Assembly (NCBI GenBank): GCA_025093555.1
Contig: JAIWNF010000026.1
Span: 248,001 to 312,000 of the forward strand
Source of the DNA: Circinella umbellata
Taxonomy: Eukaryota; Mucoromycota; Mucoromycetes; Mucorales; Lichtheimiaceae
Reading direction: 5' to 3'
DNA: 64,000 nucleotides
This document shows positions 1-12,900 of the stretch, piece by piece. The stretch's first letter is position 1. Every line of letters begins with the position of its first letter. The position numbers were made by a program, and so were the translations under genes. Below the pieces are notes generated by a model. That model ran no database searches, was not told the DNA's origin, and saw only the letters and a list, made by a program, of their open reading frames with translations.

Positions 1-2098
1 ATTTAACTGCCAAGATCAGAAAAGGTTTTTGAAAAATTTAGCATGTGCGTAACAATGTAATGATCAATGCCTTCCACCTGACGTGACCCTGATTTTTATT
101 ATTACTATTTCTTTTTATACTTATTCTACATATTCATTTTCCTTTTCTTTTTTTTTACATATTTTTTTTCGGGGAGCATCACATAATTATTTCCCCTTAC
201 TATATTGTGTCTTGTGTACATAGTAGTTTTTTTCTTTTTGATATAATTTGATATCTAGTATATATTTACATACCCTTTCTATCTCTCCCCCTCCCTCATC
301 TAAATGACTTAATTTGTATTTTTTTCTTTCTTTGCGCAGTTTCTGATACAATAACAGTATATAATAGTTAATTTTTTTGATGATTTATAATATTTATTTG
401 ATAGTTCAAATTTAATCTGGATTAAAAGGAATGGATACTAAACATTTATAGCTCTTCTAATCATGAAAGTTACGGCATATAATGACTGACATTCATAAAA
501 ATAAAAGCGGTGATCTAAATTGTTTAATTCTTTGTTTAATATACTCTTCACTTGTCCCCTTATCATTTCGTGTGTATTCAACGTTAATACGCAATACATT
601 GTATCCCTTATCTGTAAAAGAAACACAATAGCGAGCAACTAATTTTTTCCAAAACGCTCTTCGTTCAAAGCATTATCATTCAGCGTTGGTGTAAATAAAA
701 TAATTTTGAGTTTTTGATTTTTTTTTCTTGCCATTATTCTGTTTGGCAAGAAATACACACAACACAAAGCGAACAAGAAAATGAATTACGTATAATGTAC
801 ATTGTTTTGAAGTGTACGTAATACGATCATGAAAAAAATAAATAAATGGGTTATCACACCCACTTGTACTGTGATGGTAATATGTTCTTACTTGGTAGCC
901 ACTACTTTTATTTATCAATAAGTATATATGTATAAGCACTAATTTTTGAGTGAAATGGAAAGAGTGCATAGAATAAAAGTTTATATATTAATGAGAGGTG
1001 AAAGCCTTCAATGAAAATTAGTATATTGATAGAGATGCATTACTTCGTACGTAGTAAAGTAATAATATACACATTAAATGGTTTACTATAATGAAATTTT
1101 GTTATAAGGGTATACGTATCAAAATAATAGTAAAAAATGATAATGTGTCCTATTTTGTTTCTTTATTGTTTTTTTATCTGGTAACCTAGTGCATGCAGGA
1201 TTTGTATTTCTACTATCTACACATGGGAGAATTGTATATATTTATATATAAAAGCTTATGGTTACATCACCAATGGAAAGATAGTGTCATTTTTTTTTAC
1301 TTATAATATGTGGAAAAGGCACGTTTTTTTTTTCAGTTGTTATCGGTACGAAAAAAAAAAAGTAAACTAAGATCAATTTGTCATTTCTTGGTAAATTGGT
1401 CTGAGAGCCAAGGATTTTAGACTATTTTGAATTGATTTGTTAATGAGGGACACCATTGTGAGCGGACCTGTAAAGAAGAGATTCTGCTTACCCTCACACC
1501 TAATTTGTAGAAAATTCGTTTTTTATTTATATGATCGACCCGAAAAAGGTTTCATTTTTAATTAATAATTTACTAATAGCAGTAAATATATACAGAGCAT
1601 AAGAACTGTTTCATGCAGGTCAAAAAATAAATAATAAATAAATAGGTACCATTTACCAAAAGTAGAATATCAAGATCATGATAATTTAAAAAAGAAAAGA
1701 AAGAAAACGACACATGAATTAGCATGTGTAAGAATAAAGATTATAGTAACTTGGTTTATTATTATAGGTCTGTTAAATGTATGTCGGGGTCTTTACCTTT
1801 CCTTCCATGAAGAGATTAGTATTGTGTGACACCATAAAAACGCGGACGGTAATCCAAAAAGAAAAATAAAAAAAAAAAACTTGAAATTTAATTTTACAAC
1901 GTAACCTTTTATTATCAAGTTTTTTTTTTGTTGAACACAAAAAAATTAACCTCCCTCAGTTTTTTTTTTTTTGCCTCTCCTTTTCTCTTTTCTCCTCTTT
2001 TCTACTTTCACTTTATATTATTCCTTCTTCCTTTCATTTTATTCCCTTCCCATTCCTTTATTTTATAAAATAATACTAATAACTAGGCACTATACCAC
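1..2098. other. Gene-free AT-rich stretch
   Basis: I see no gene I can support here. All open frames are short and have no recognisable protein character. The stretch holds poly-T and poly-A runs, several palindromic TACGTA hexamers (about 787, 815, 1048 and 1113) and, near its right end (about 1975-2060), a pyrimidine-rich tract typical of the leader in front of the next start codon. Confidence 0.6.
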
Positions 2099-3259
2099 AT
2101 GAAATTTAAAACAGTACAAATTATTTGGATAGCTACTTTTATAATAGCCTTATTAGCTGTCGAAGCGCAGGCAGGCATTTTTGACGATTTATTTGGTGGT
2201 GGGGACAAAGAGGAATCTTCATCAGCTGTAGCTTCACCATCAGACAATCCACCAGCTGAAAGTTCAGCAGGTGATCCTAAACCTAGCGCAAGTGCAACTG
2301 ATGCACCAAAACCATCTGATAGTGCTCCTCCACCTAATTCTCCAGCTCCCTCACCTTCATCGTCAAACGAACCCGAAAAGACCTCAGCTAAGCCAACACC
2401 TACTGCCTCAGAATCAAAAGATGATGAAGATTCTTCACCCAAAGAAACTGATTCTCACATTGCTTCTAAAAGTTCAGATACAGCTGAAGCAACAAACAGT
2501 AGTGACGCTAATAAAGATGGAAATGATAATAATAATAATAATAATACTGCGATTATTGCTGGTTCAGTTGTCGGATTTGTCGTTGTTATTGGTGGTGCTT
2601 TAGCTATTGCTTTACTTGCTAAAAAGCGAAAATCCAATCGTAAGCAATTACGTGGTGGTGAAGACGAGTTCCATTCACCTAGTCACGATTATAACGATCC
2701 TTCCAGTCGACCTTCACCTGCTATGGCTGCTGCTGCTGTAGCTGCTGCTGATAATATTAACTATAATAACAACCAGAATTGGGATCAACAACAACAACAA
2801 CACGGACAACAGCAACAGCAACAGCAATATTATAATGGTGGTTATTCACCTCAACCTCCTCCAGCGACACTTCCACCCGATAACTATTATTCATCTCCAC
2901 CCATGTCGAATGCCGCTGCCATGAGTTATCCAGACGCCGCTATTTCAGGTGCTTATTACGCTCAACCTCAACAACCTCAACAGTACTACGATCCTTCTGC
3001 ATACGGTCATTATGATCCCTACGCTGCGGGTGCAGCGGGTGCAGCAGGTGCCGTTGGTGTTGGCGGTGCCGCTCTTTCTACCAATGATCTTGGTGCTACC
3101 AAACCAAATGCATATGATGATAATGATGCAACAGCAACTACACCATCTACTGTTGCAGCTTCACAGCAAGGAAAATATCAAGTTCCTAATCCACACGAAC
3201 AATATCATCCTCCAATGCAACAAATGGATCAACAACAACAACAATGGGGTCAGCGATAA
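2099..3259 (+). CDS. Secreted/wall-facing single-pass membrane protein with Q-rich cytoplasmic tail
   Basis: Single-exon gene of 386 residues. Residues 1-25 are a clear signal peptide ending in AQA. Residues 35-145 are very rich in Ser, Pro, Thr and Ala, as in a heavily O-mannosylated wall-spanning stalk. A run of Asn leads into one membrane helix at about 151-174, followed by a basic stop-transfer sequence (KKRKSNRK). The cytoplasmic tail (about 180-386) is low-complexity, with poly-Q, poly-A and Tyr/Pro/Gly-rich stretches. The plan resembles fungal cell-wall integrity sensors of the Wsc/Mid2 type, but no Cys-rich WSC domain is present, so the similarity is architectural only. The ATG at 2099 begins the signal peptide and follows a pyrimidine-rich leader. 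The function is inferred; it could equally be a structural wall anchor. A shadow frame on the other strand (2083-2442) was ignored. Confidence 0.85.
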   Translation: MKFKTVQIIWIATFIIALLAVEAQAGIFDDLFGGGDKEESSSAVASPSDNPPAESSAGDPKPSASATDAPKPSDSAPPPNSPAPSPSSSNEPEKTSAKPTPTASESKDDEDSSPKETDSHIASKSSDTAEATNSSDANKDGNDNNNNNNTAIIAGSVVGFVVVIGGALAIALLAKKRKSNRKQLRGGEDEFHSPSHDYNDPSSRPSPAMAAAAVAAADNINYNNNQNWDQQQQQHGQQQQQQQYYNGGYSPQPPPATLPPDNYYSSPPMSNAAAMSYPDAAISGAYYAQPQQPQQYYDPSAYGHYDPYAAGAAGAAGAVGVGGAALSTNDLGATKPNAYDDNDATATTPSTVAASQQGKYQVPNPHEQYHPPMQQMDQQQQQWGQR

Positions 3260-3674
3260 AGCGAAAAAATAAAAAAATAAAACCATTTTTTTTTCACTAA
3301 AATAAACCCCATTCTCATTCCCGATTTCTATTTATTTTCTCCACATGTTATTTACCCTCTTCCTTGTCTCTTCTTTTACATTATTTTTCTCTTTTCTGTT
3401 TTACTTTATACATACATATATCTATATACTATTATATTATGATTCTTTTTATTCTTTTTCTTGTGATATTTTATTTTGTTTCTCTTTTGGTTATAAAAAA
3501 AGAAAGAAGCTTTTGACTTTTTTTAAAAAAAAAAATTACTTTACTGCTTGATCGGGTAAACAAAAAATTATTTTATTATATAAGAGTAAAATCCGTGGCG
3601 TGGTTTTTTATAGTGAGGGTTACATACAAGAATTATATCATTTATCTCTTTCTCTCCGCACAAAATAATTATGA
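3260..3674. other. Convergent intergenic spacer
   Basis: This is the 3' space between two convergent genes. It is T-rich, with several poly-T and poly-A runs that could serve in transcription end formation on either strand. I see nothing else in it. Confidence 0.5.
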
Positions 3675-4564
3675 TTATTTATCCTTATTTGCTCTTTTAG
3701 CACGGAATTCAGCGACATCTTTCTCCACTTCAGCTTCGACTTCTTTTCTCAATTGAGGTCGATAACCAAGTTTGAACAAAACTTCGAAAAAGACAAAATA
3801 AGGTGCAGAAACAAGTGCTATGATACAATGATAATTAAAATTTATTACTAAAATCACTACTAGAAAGATAAGATAAAATCATAACTACACTCACCTTGAA
3901 CTAGATTATCCATCAACTTGGGACTACGCTTTTCATGGACACCATGTCCAATGAATTGAAAAATCCAAGAAGCAATATGACCTGTGAGGGCAATTGGAAT
4001 AGCATTGGGATTGGATTTTTCAAACTTTGTAGCAGTGTAACACATACCATAAAGTATTGGAGCTGCCAAGGTCTAATAATAAATAATAATTAGGTCAGCT
4101 TGCATGACAAATTATAAAATAACCTTTTTAAGAAATAAAAACTTACTGAAGCAACAGGGTCCAAGATTGAATAATATAAATGATATCCTACGATAGTAAA
4201 GAAACTAAGATTTGGACCAAATGTTTTTAACCATTGTGGTCCTCCACTAATCAAAGGTCCTGACTTTGCTCCAAATACCAATGCTAATAGTATCGTTATT
4301 TAATTTAGTTAGAATTTTTATTGTTGTTGTTCTTTTGTTATTATATCACATAACTGTTCCCCCTTTTTTTCAAGATTACTAAAAGTCCTTTATTATTACT
4401 ATTATGTCCAAGACACAATTGTAACTCATTATAAAAAATATTTTACCTGTCCAAAAAATGACTGGTACAAAGACCATGTGAATGGCGACATTCACCTTAT
4501 TATTATGGTGCGCACCATAAACAACGAGTTGTTTTTTTAAACTGAAAATGTCAGACAATGCCAT
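3675..4564 (-). CDS. Mpo1-like (DUF962) 2-hydroxy fatty acid dioxygenase
   Basis: Four exons on the minus strand (4564-4447, 4283-4147, 4072-3895, 3817-3675) join to a 191-residue protein, the usual size for the family. All junctions are GT...AG and in frame. The N-terminus has the family signature with conserved histidines (YGAHHNNKVN followed by IHMVFVP). A second signature follows (GHIASWIFQFIGHG, then HEKRSP and DNLVQ). Three to four hydrophobic helices indicate an ER membrane protein. In yeast, Mpo1 is an Fe(II)-dependent dioxygenase that shortens 2-hydroxy fatty acids by one carbon during phytosphingosine breakdown; that activity is inferred here from the family. Lysine-rich C-terminus. 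The gene converges on the upstream membrane-protein gene. Confidence 0.9.
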
Positions 4565-7500
4565 ATGTTTTTTTTAAAAAAAAAAAAAAATTAGGAGAGT
4601 TGGGAGTTTATATATCAAAAGTGTTGTTTAAAGGAGGTCGAAAGGAAGGAGGAGGGTTGTTAAAAAAAAGTTTAAGCAAAGAAAGAGAAAGAGGAAAAGT
4701 AACTTGACTAATACGTTGATAGCTATAAGTTACATTCAAACTTTATCGGCTGACTTCATTTTTTTTTTAATATGAACCCCCATATTACACAATTACACAC
4801 ACCCCAGCTGATTTTTCCATAGGTTGTCTTTTACCCACACAGCTCTTTTTATTAGTAACTCACATGACTTGACTTTTACTAAATCGTAAATGTGAAAGGA
4901 CTATTATTACAATCATTTAATTGTGTCTTATTAAGTGAAAGAAACAAGAAATATAAAATTCAATTACCATACAACAACACTAAAGGAGGGGGACTTTACG
5001 TTACTGCTTTCATAGGTAGACTAATAATCATGCAAAACCACATAGATAATCACGTACTTCATTTAGATTATTTTATTTTGATTACTCTGTAGTAGCTTTT
5101 TATATCAATAGATGCAAGGTGTCAATATTTTGAATTGATACGTATTTTATAATTCTCTTCGGCAAATTACGTCTCTTCGACCGAGTGAACACTTGAGTGG
5201 GCAGGGGTTTGCGTGCAATTGAAGAGAATGTTTAGATATACGCACAATATTACATGGTATGTCAGCCAATGATAGTAAAAATCATTTTTTTTTCTTTTGA
5301 AAATCTTATTACGTACTTTTAAAGCTTGTATGTATCTGGGAGAGTTAATGAATATATTATGATTTGATATCAGTCCTGCGAACAAAATTAATAATTCACT
5401 GGATCATCATGTGGACAATGGCTGATTTTAATGTGTAACGTTCTCAAAAATTGATATACCAAGCATGAATCTCCCAAACTGAATATTTACAAGAAGACGA
5501 AAAAGCCATCTGTTAGACCATATCTATACTATTAATAAAACTTTCTCATTCATTACCTCCATCCATTGATCTTGTTGTTTCTTTTATACGAACCATTACT
5601 TATTTATTTTAACGCAATTTCTTCTTTCATCTTCTTGTTGTATATTTATAACACCGTCATACGTACATAGAACCAGAGTCTTTAATAAAAAGCTTTTATA
5701 TGGTCATGCTACTGACTTAGCGTTGACTCTTGTTCTTCTCTTTCCTATGATGCAAAAATTTTGTGTATCTAATTTCACTAAAAGTGAAAGTTGGAGGGGG
5801 GGAAGAACACATTTGACTCCATATCCGGGACTAAATAAGTAATTTAGTTAGAATATCCTTGCTGCTTCTATTGAGCAACTGAGAAATGCTCTCATTTCTA
5901 ATCACGTCAATTTTTAACTTGCGCAAAAAATATAAAGTAACATTGCCTGTACCAATAGCGTTCAATAAAATATTGGCAATCAAAGATTTGCAGATAATGA
6001 TGACAAAAACAAACACAGGTATCAGCGAGGTAATAACCTTTATGCTAAATAGAATGGCAATACTTTGTCATCGTAATTCCACAGATATAACAAAGCAGCA
6101 ACATTTTTATTAGAAATACACACGATTTTTATGTTGACAGCGACCTTCATGAAATCTTGTAAATTCAACTCACCTTATTGCAGTATAAAGCTCATTGCTG
6201 ATATTGGTTGTATAGGTCTTTGGCATATGTTCTCTCAAAAAAAAAATGAATACAATGATGAGTACGTAAATCAGTCTCTTCAGTGGAATACCGTACTAAT
6301 TGACAAATTTATTGATTTGAATGTGAAGTTTAACATATGGATAATAATGACTACGTAGTAATAGATTGATCGATATTTTAATCAAGGAAATTGCTACAGA
6401 CACACCATAAGTATACAATATTATAAGTAATATTGACTCTTACGGACACCGCACTTTTATAATTTTTCGAAGCAAAACTACAAGAGAATTAGATATCCCT
6501 TGTTATTCACAATCCACAGTAAATTACTAGGTACTTTTAATGGTCTGTGAATATACTAAACTGTTAAAAAATTCCATTTAATGATCAATAACTTACTGTA
6601 ACTCTTTTATCACTAAATAAGGCGAAATAAGTAAGTTCCAGATACGTACTGATACCAGAAGTGTAATAACTCAATCATTAAGAGTCTACTGTTCTTATAC
6701 AATTCCCAATTCATGATATATAAGAAATTCTTAAACAAGAATGCCAAATAATAAACAAAATGAATATCTCTATGCATTGCTATAAATGTACAAGATATTC
6801 ACATATCTATTGCCAAGTTAGTGAATATATATAATTATCAGAAATATAATTGTTAAAAAAATATAAATGCCACCATTTGTTTTTGTTTGAAATAAATTAA
6901 TATTTATTATATTATTATCCGTATCTTATTTCCGTATTATTACAAATTTCGTATATTCCACCTCATACGTATCTTACAATATGAAGCAAAGTAACATTAA
7001 TCGTTCAGTCAGTTTCGTGGAAGGCAAACTTAAAAAAAGGGGATTCGATCAAGTCTATGATAATATGATTACGGTTAACGGTCTTCTGTAAGAACGCGAA
7101 GTTCAAAAGCTATAATTGCAGTATAGGCTTGACGGTAAAAGTCCAAAGGTTAATAAGAAGTGTTACGTCGTTTTTTGACTTTTCTTCTACAAATTCATTT
7201 CACCTTTTTTTTCATTATTTAAGGCCTTATATTTCGATTTATCTCTTTGCTTCTGTAGATGATTGATATGTAATGGTGAAGCAATTTATTCATAATATGA
7301 GACAGCTAGATATCTAGGTCAATTTTTGCACCTGGTCAGTTCATTGGATCGCTTAAAATAAATTAATGATTTGTAACAAAGGCAGTTGTGTTGAGACTCA
7401 ATAAGGCACGTAGATTCACGGAGAAAAGATTGCAATTTCAGTATACCAGACCTTAATCTATCAAAATATCAAAAAGTCTATCACCACTTCTGGCACTTCA

Positions 7501-8516
7501 AAAATATTTTTTTTCTTTGCACTGATTTTATTGATTATTTATCATTTTTTTATAATTCAAACACAAATTCTACCCTATCAACATACGTAAAACTTAGAAT
7601 ATGAAATTAAGATAATTGTATCATAAAAGAAAGTGTTTGTTATTACGTACTGTACCTTTTTTTTTTCAAAAAAAAAAATATTGCTATTATATTACGTAAA
7701 GTTATTTTTCTGGACAATACGATTTAGCTTATTGTGGCACTTCTCCTCAACCAGAAAGCCGTTTAATTTTGGCCAAATGAATTTAATTTTCACGAAGTGA
7801 CAATATTTACAGTTCTCACCGTATAACAAGTCTATCAATGCTGTATTTCATTATGCAACTGCTTAATAGTATCTATTACTATATCAATATGTTGCTCGTG
7901 TGACACCACGTCTGCTTATATTATTAGGTGGTCACGCACCAGAGAGACATTTGATGTTAAGCAAGAAAAAACAAAGACCTCTTGACAGAATATTTATATA
8001 TACGCGATTGACATATTGATACTGAAAATTTTTCTCATATGTGTAATTTACGTTGCATCATGGTTACTGGGATATACAATAATGAAATGATCTAAATGAA
8101 AAAATGTACTGTTTCAAGATAGTTTCTTTTACTTACTGTTTCTATCTACTGTCAACTGTTGTCGAGTATTCAGATCAGTTTTTTTTTTTTTTTTTTACTT
8201 GAATAAAATGGACTGTATACCGATTGGTCGGGGATAGATATCATTATCTCAAAAAAAGTACAGCTGTCATCCTTCTAAATATAACATGTTTCAGAGTGTT
8301 ACAAAGTTGGCATGGACCACTACATCAACTGCATGCGGAGAATCGGTAATGAAGCAGATTTATCGGGCATCTAAATTGGATATAAGTATCTGTACTAAGT
8401 CTATATGTCCTTTCCTCCTTTAATTTTTTTTTTGTTTCCTTTTCTTTCACTTTTTCTTTCTTTTTTTTCCCACTCACCCTCTTCATCAAGCTTTTTCGTC
8501 TATTGTTCATAGCATT
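4565..8516. other. Long gene-poor AT-rich tract
   Basis: About 4 kb without a gene I can support. It is dominated by A/T homopolymers, with frequent TACGTA and ACGTA words. A weak trace of a membrane-transporter-like reading frame lies on the minus strand near 5831-6310 (reported as a finding). The last 100 bases before 8517 are pyrimidine-rich, as expected for the leader of the next gene. No RNA gene was recognised. Confidence 0.5.
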
Positions 8517-9558
8517 ATGGGTAATTCACAATCTTTCGAACGCACAGCCGATAAAGGTTTAAAATTGTTCAAAGTTTTAAAAAAGTTGCAAAACGAACTC
8601 GACAACAATAAAAACAACGACAATTATCATCATAATCAACAACAAAGCTATGGTGGCGGCAACACGAGTAGTTCTCATCAATATCATCCACATGAAGAAG
8701 ATAGTGAAGATTATTCTCAACTTCGAGAGTTAGCTCATCAAGAGGCAGAAAAACGTAACTATTGTTATCAAAAAAGTCAGGAAGCTTATAGTAATGGTGA
8801 TGGGGCCCAAGGTAAATAAATATATAAAACAGGAATTAAAAACAATATAAACAAAGGGGTCCAATCATGCTCTCGCAATTGCATTATGTTTCACATAAAA
8901 AGCTCACCGTGTTACTTTCTTGTCATGACAACAAAAACAATAACAATAACAACTAATTTTCCTGTTTTTTAAAAATAGCCAAGCAACTTTCAAATCAAGG
9001 TCATCACCATGACGATCGAATGAAAAAGTATAATAAGCAAGCAGCTGACTTGATTTTCCAAGAAAAAAATGCTGGGCGACCTGCAGACGAAATTGATCTA
9101 CATGGATTATTTGTAAAAGAAGCTACAGAGAAAGTTGATGAAGCATTGAGACGTTGTCAACATTCTGGTCAAGATCATTTGATAATCATTGTTGGGAAAG
9201 GTCTTCATAGCCCTGGTAAATATTACTCTTGTTACTATTCTCTGAAGCGAAAAAAAAAGGGATTAAAAAAAAAAGGATGCATTATTTGTTATATACCATT
9301 ATACTTGACAGGAACAGAGAGCTCTATTTTTTACATGTAAAAAAAATTACTCACTCATACATATAAATATTAACAGGGCAAATTGCAAAATTAAAGCCAG
9401 CTATTGGTGAAATGATTAAAAAATATAATGTAAGATGTACACCAGATCGACCTAATCCAGGTTGTCTTTATGTTGAGTTTGGCCAAGGAACTGGTGATCT
9501 CTCTTGGCTCGATAGAATCACTGATCGAGTGGACAGAGGTGATTGTGCTATCATGTAA
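8517..9558 (+). CDS. Smr-domain protein (DUF1771 plus Smr)
   Basis: Three exons (8517-8811, 8979-9215, 9377-9558) give 237 residues with in-frame GT...AG junctions. Residues 1-70 are a low-complexity Asn/Gln/His-rich leader. About 75-135 is a DUF1771-type helical segment (LRELAHQEAEKRN, later YNKQAADLIFQEKN). It is followed by the Smr core with the classical EIDLHGLFVKEA motif and the IIIVGKGLHSPG motif just before the last intron. The C-terminal half of Smr closes the protein. Smr domains are nucleic-acid-binding and often endonuclease folds, related to MutS2 C-termini and to Cue2/N4BP2-type nucleases. In fungi, DUF1771-Smr proteins have been linked to RNA handling; a specific role here is not shown. 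The ATG at 8517 follows a CT-rich leader. The next gene starts 440 bases downstream on the same strand. Confidence 0.9.
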
Positions 9559-9997
9559 AGGAGAAAGCATCATTTTTACTACTACTACTATACTACTATT
9601 ATCACCGCTACTTTAATTACTATCGCTATTTACAAGGACAATAGCTATTTTATTCATTACATTTATTCCCTTTTCGTTCTTTCAAGTTTACGTTGATAGA
9701 GTAAAATATTTTATAATAATATTCTCTACTGTAAAAATAATAATAAAATGCATGATGTTCTTTTCATTAAATCATACAAAAGAATTGTATAATAACTTGG
9801 AGGTGGTGCATATATTATCACCATATCAGATGTAATACATATTTTAGGTTTACCTCTTTCCCAGGTACAATGAGCAGAAGCCAAAAAAAAAAAAACCAAC
9901 TCCGCGTAATAATAACTATTATAATATGCTTATAGTTTCGGTAGTTACATTTCTTCTCTTTCCTTTTCCCCTTTTATATTATAATCGGCTTCTAACG
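9559..9997. other. Spacer between Smr gene and Rictor homologue
   Basis: AT-rich spacer with a short CTA/ACT trinucleotide repeat near 9577-9602. Pyrimidine-rich sequence lies just before the next start codon. I see no other element. Confidence 0.5.
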
Positions 9998-12900
9998 ATG
10001 GAAAACGCCGTGTCTTCTACATTGGCCCCATCGCCACCACCTCCACCACCACCATTGCCATCCACTCTTGGAAAACGTAGCTCTCAAATAATGCGTGAGG
10101 TTATTATTATACTTAATCTGTACATTAGACATAATAAAAAAAAATAAAACGCGGAAAACATATATACACTTGCCCTGTACTTGATATGTATATATACTTA
10201 CAACAAATATATGTATATGCATACAATAAACCCGGAACATATGTTTATATTTATAGTTGGACGAATTATTAACAAGACATGACAAAGAAACGAAAATAAA
10301 ACTCGGTGTGGAAAATATGCTTGAAGTTTATTTTAAAGATAAAAAACGAAAAAAGGATCTAGAAGCTCAACTGGAAAGTTGCAATGCTTCCATGGATGAG
10401 ATTGTCCAACGTATCGAATACATTCGCACCAATGCTGGTAATTTTATTATAATGGGAAGAGGAGAGTGAAAGGGAAGAAGAAAAAAAAGCTGTTGCTTAT
10501 ATAATGACAACCTTTTTTTTCTTTTAGGTCCAACTATAAGCGAAGTAACTCAAAAACTCAAAGAACATAATTATACTGGGAATGCATTATTTTCATCTAC
10601 TATCACATCAAACACATCCTCACGAAATAGAAGCAAACCTCGATCTAATAGCTCACCTAATATTAAAGGGAAACAGAAGGCATCTCAAGAAAATATATTA
10701 TTTCCTGATGATGGTAAATATATACAATACAATTGTGATGATGAGGAAGAGTTAACACCATAAAATACATATAATTAGATGCTTGGCCCATTGGGAAACG
10801 ATTACATCATATAATTACCCAATTACGGATTGATGAATGGAAAGCAACAAAACCAGGCACATCTTCTGATGCATTAGCGATTAAAGAATCAAAACTTGCC
10901 AAGCTTGATACATTACTCCGGATATTGAAAAACACTACAGACATTGAAACGCACTATCCAAAACAAAATATGGTCGCATGGTAAAGTATTATCATTATCA
11001 TCGTAATCAGACTCTACTTTTTTTTCGTCACATAACTCAATCATTCTCTCCTTTGTTAGTTTACGTCAATGTATTGCAGGTCCAAATCGAGAAGTAAGAG
11101 TCATGAGTCTTCGCAATTTACGTCATCTTGTTGAAGGACCTACAGACGTCAAAATTATGATGGATATGCAGATTGATATATTTATTGTCAGGTAAATTCG
11201 TGAATACTATAGTTTATTATATTTTTATAACTTTTTTTTTCAATGTATATATAGAGCACTTTCACGTGATCCCAATAATCATGAACCGGAACGAGAGCAA
11301 AGTTTAAAACTTGTTCGATCATTTATTGAATATAATGGTCTTGATTATATTAATCAAGGCATTGTACGTGCTATTGTTGCTATAGCAGAGCAAACCGACT
11401 GTCGATTACGAAATATATCTTTAGAAACTTTGGCAGAATTAGGTAACAAATAAACTAGTTATAAGCAGCTATAATGGATATATTAATGAATAAAATTTGT
11501 GATCATCTTTTTCTGAATAGCTATTCTTGATATTGGACTCACCGTACGTTCTGGTGGCGTTCGAGTATTAATGCAAGCTTTATTGGATGGCCAATTGAAT
11601 ATGGCTGAAGTACTCGTTCATGCACTTGTTTATATATTGGATACACCTGGGAGACGACGTTATTTACGACCTGGTGTCGAATTAGAAACAATTATTGCAC
11701 CGTTTACTGAGACAGGCAAAGGGGCTAATTTTGAAGAGCGACTTAAAAACAGTGCACGTGTCGTCACATTGTTATTGAAGAGTTGGGCAGGTGTTTTCTT
11801 GATGTGCGCAAACAATATGCGAGCAGCACGTTCTGTTGTACAGACGTTACGATTTCCAGCCCCAGAAACACAGGTATATATATATATACACATACAGCTA
11901 AATAAATCAATATATAGCTGTATAGATAATGGACTGCGTTGTTTTAATATCTATGAATGGGATATAAATGGCTTATTATCACGTAATATATAGAAAATTG
12001 TGCTGGACATGTTTTTTAATGTCTTTCGAGTCAAATTACCCAAGGATTATAATAACTTTTTAACCGGCCGGCAACATACTGTACATATCGCTTCAGGAAG
12101 AAGCAGAGGAACAAGTACTAGCGATCAAAACAATCCTTATTGTGGTGCTACATCACGACTTGGTGCTAGTGGAAATGATATGAACGATTTAATGAAAGGT
12201 TTTGGATACGCTGATGCTAAAGAAGCTATGGCCCATAAACCAAATAGCAGCAACAACAATACTGAACGACTCAACATGTTAGATCATCACCTTTGTATCA
12301 TACTTATTATATTTATAGACGCAGACATTTTAATGGCATTGGTGGATATGGTGAAATCCGATGATGTTTATATTTCACGCAAAGCTACGCTTCTAATCGG
12401 TGAAATATTACAGCTATCCACACGACTTTTACCTATTATGATGGGTATTCAAGTTCAATCTCTACCCAAATTATTCGCGTTGGCATCTAATTTTGAAGAT
12501 GAGCAAGTCCGCCACAATGCAACAACAGCGTTAGCCCATATTGATCGATTGACAAGAGCACGTGTAAGGTATATGTCTATTCCTTCTTCTCATGTAACGT
12601 CAACACTGACATCCAAAGCAAACAATAATACCACTGCACGAACACAAGAAATGGTACATGAAGTCAAACTCAAGATTGGTATGGCAATTGATGACACGCA
12701 TTTCCGACAACTCTTGATGGATACACAAGTATTAAATACAAAGGACTATACAAAATGGAATTGGGAAAGTATTTCGGAATTACTTCAAGGACCATTGTTG
12801 AATCCACGTCGATTGGAAGAAGCGATGCGAGGAAAAAAATTCATTAAACGATTATTGGCATTTTATCGACCTTTTGCGCACAAGTTTTCGGATATTAATG

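Noticed and set aside
2083..2442. 119-codon minus-strand frame opposite the wall-facing protein gene
   Set aside because: It is the antisense shadow of the Ser/Pro/Ala-rich stalk; low-complexity sequence opens frames on both strands.
12277..12319. Possible intron inside Rictor exon 8 (GTTAGA...TTATAG)
   Set aside because: Removing it breaks the frame, and the residues it encodes (LLDHH..LIIFIDADIL type) fit a conserved Rictor segment, so it is coding.
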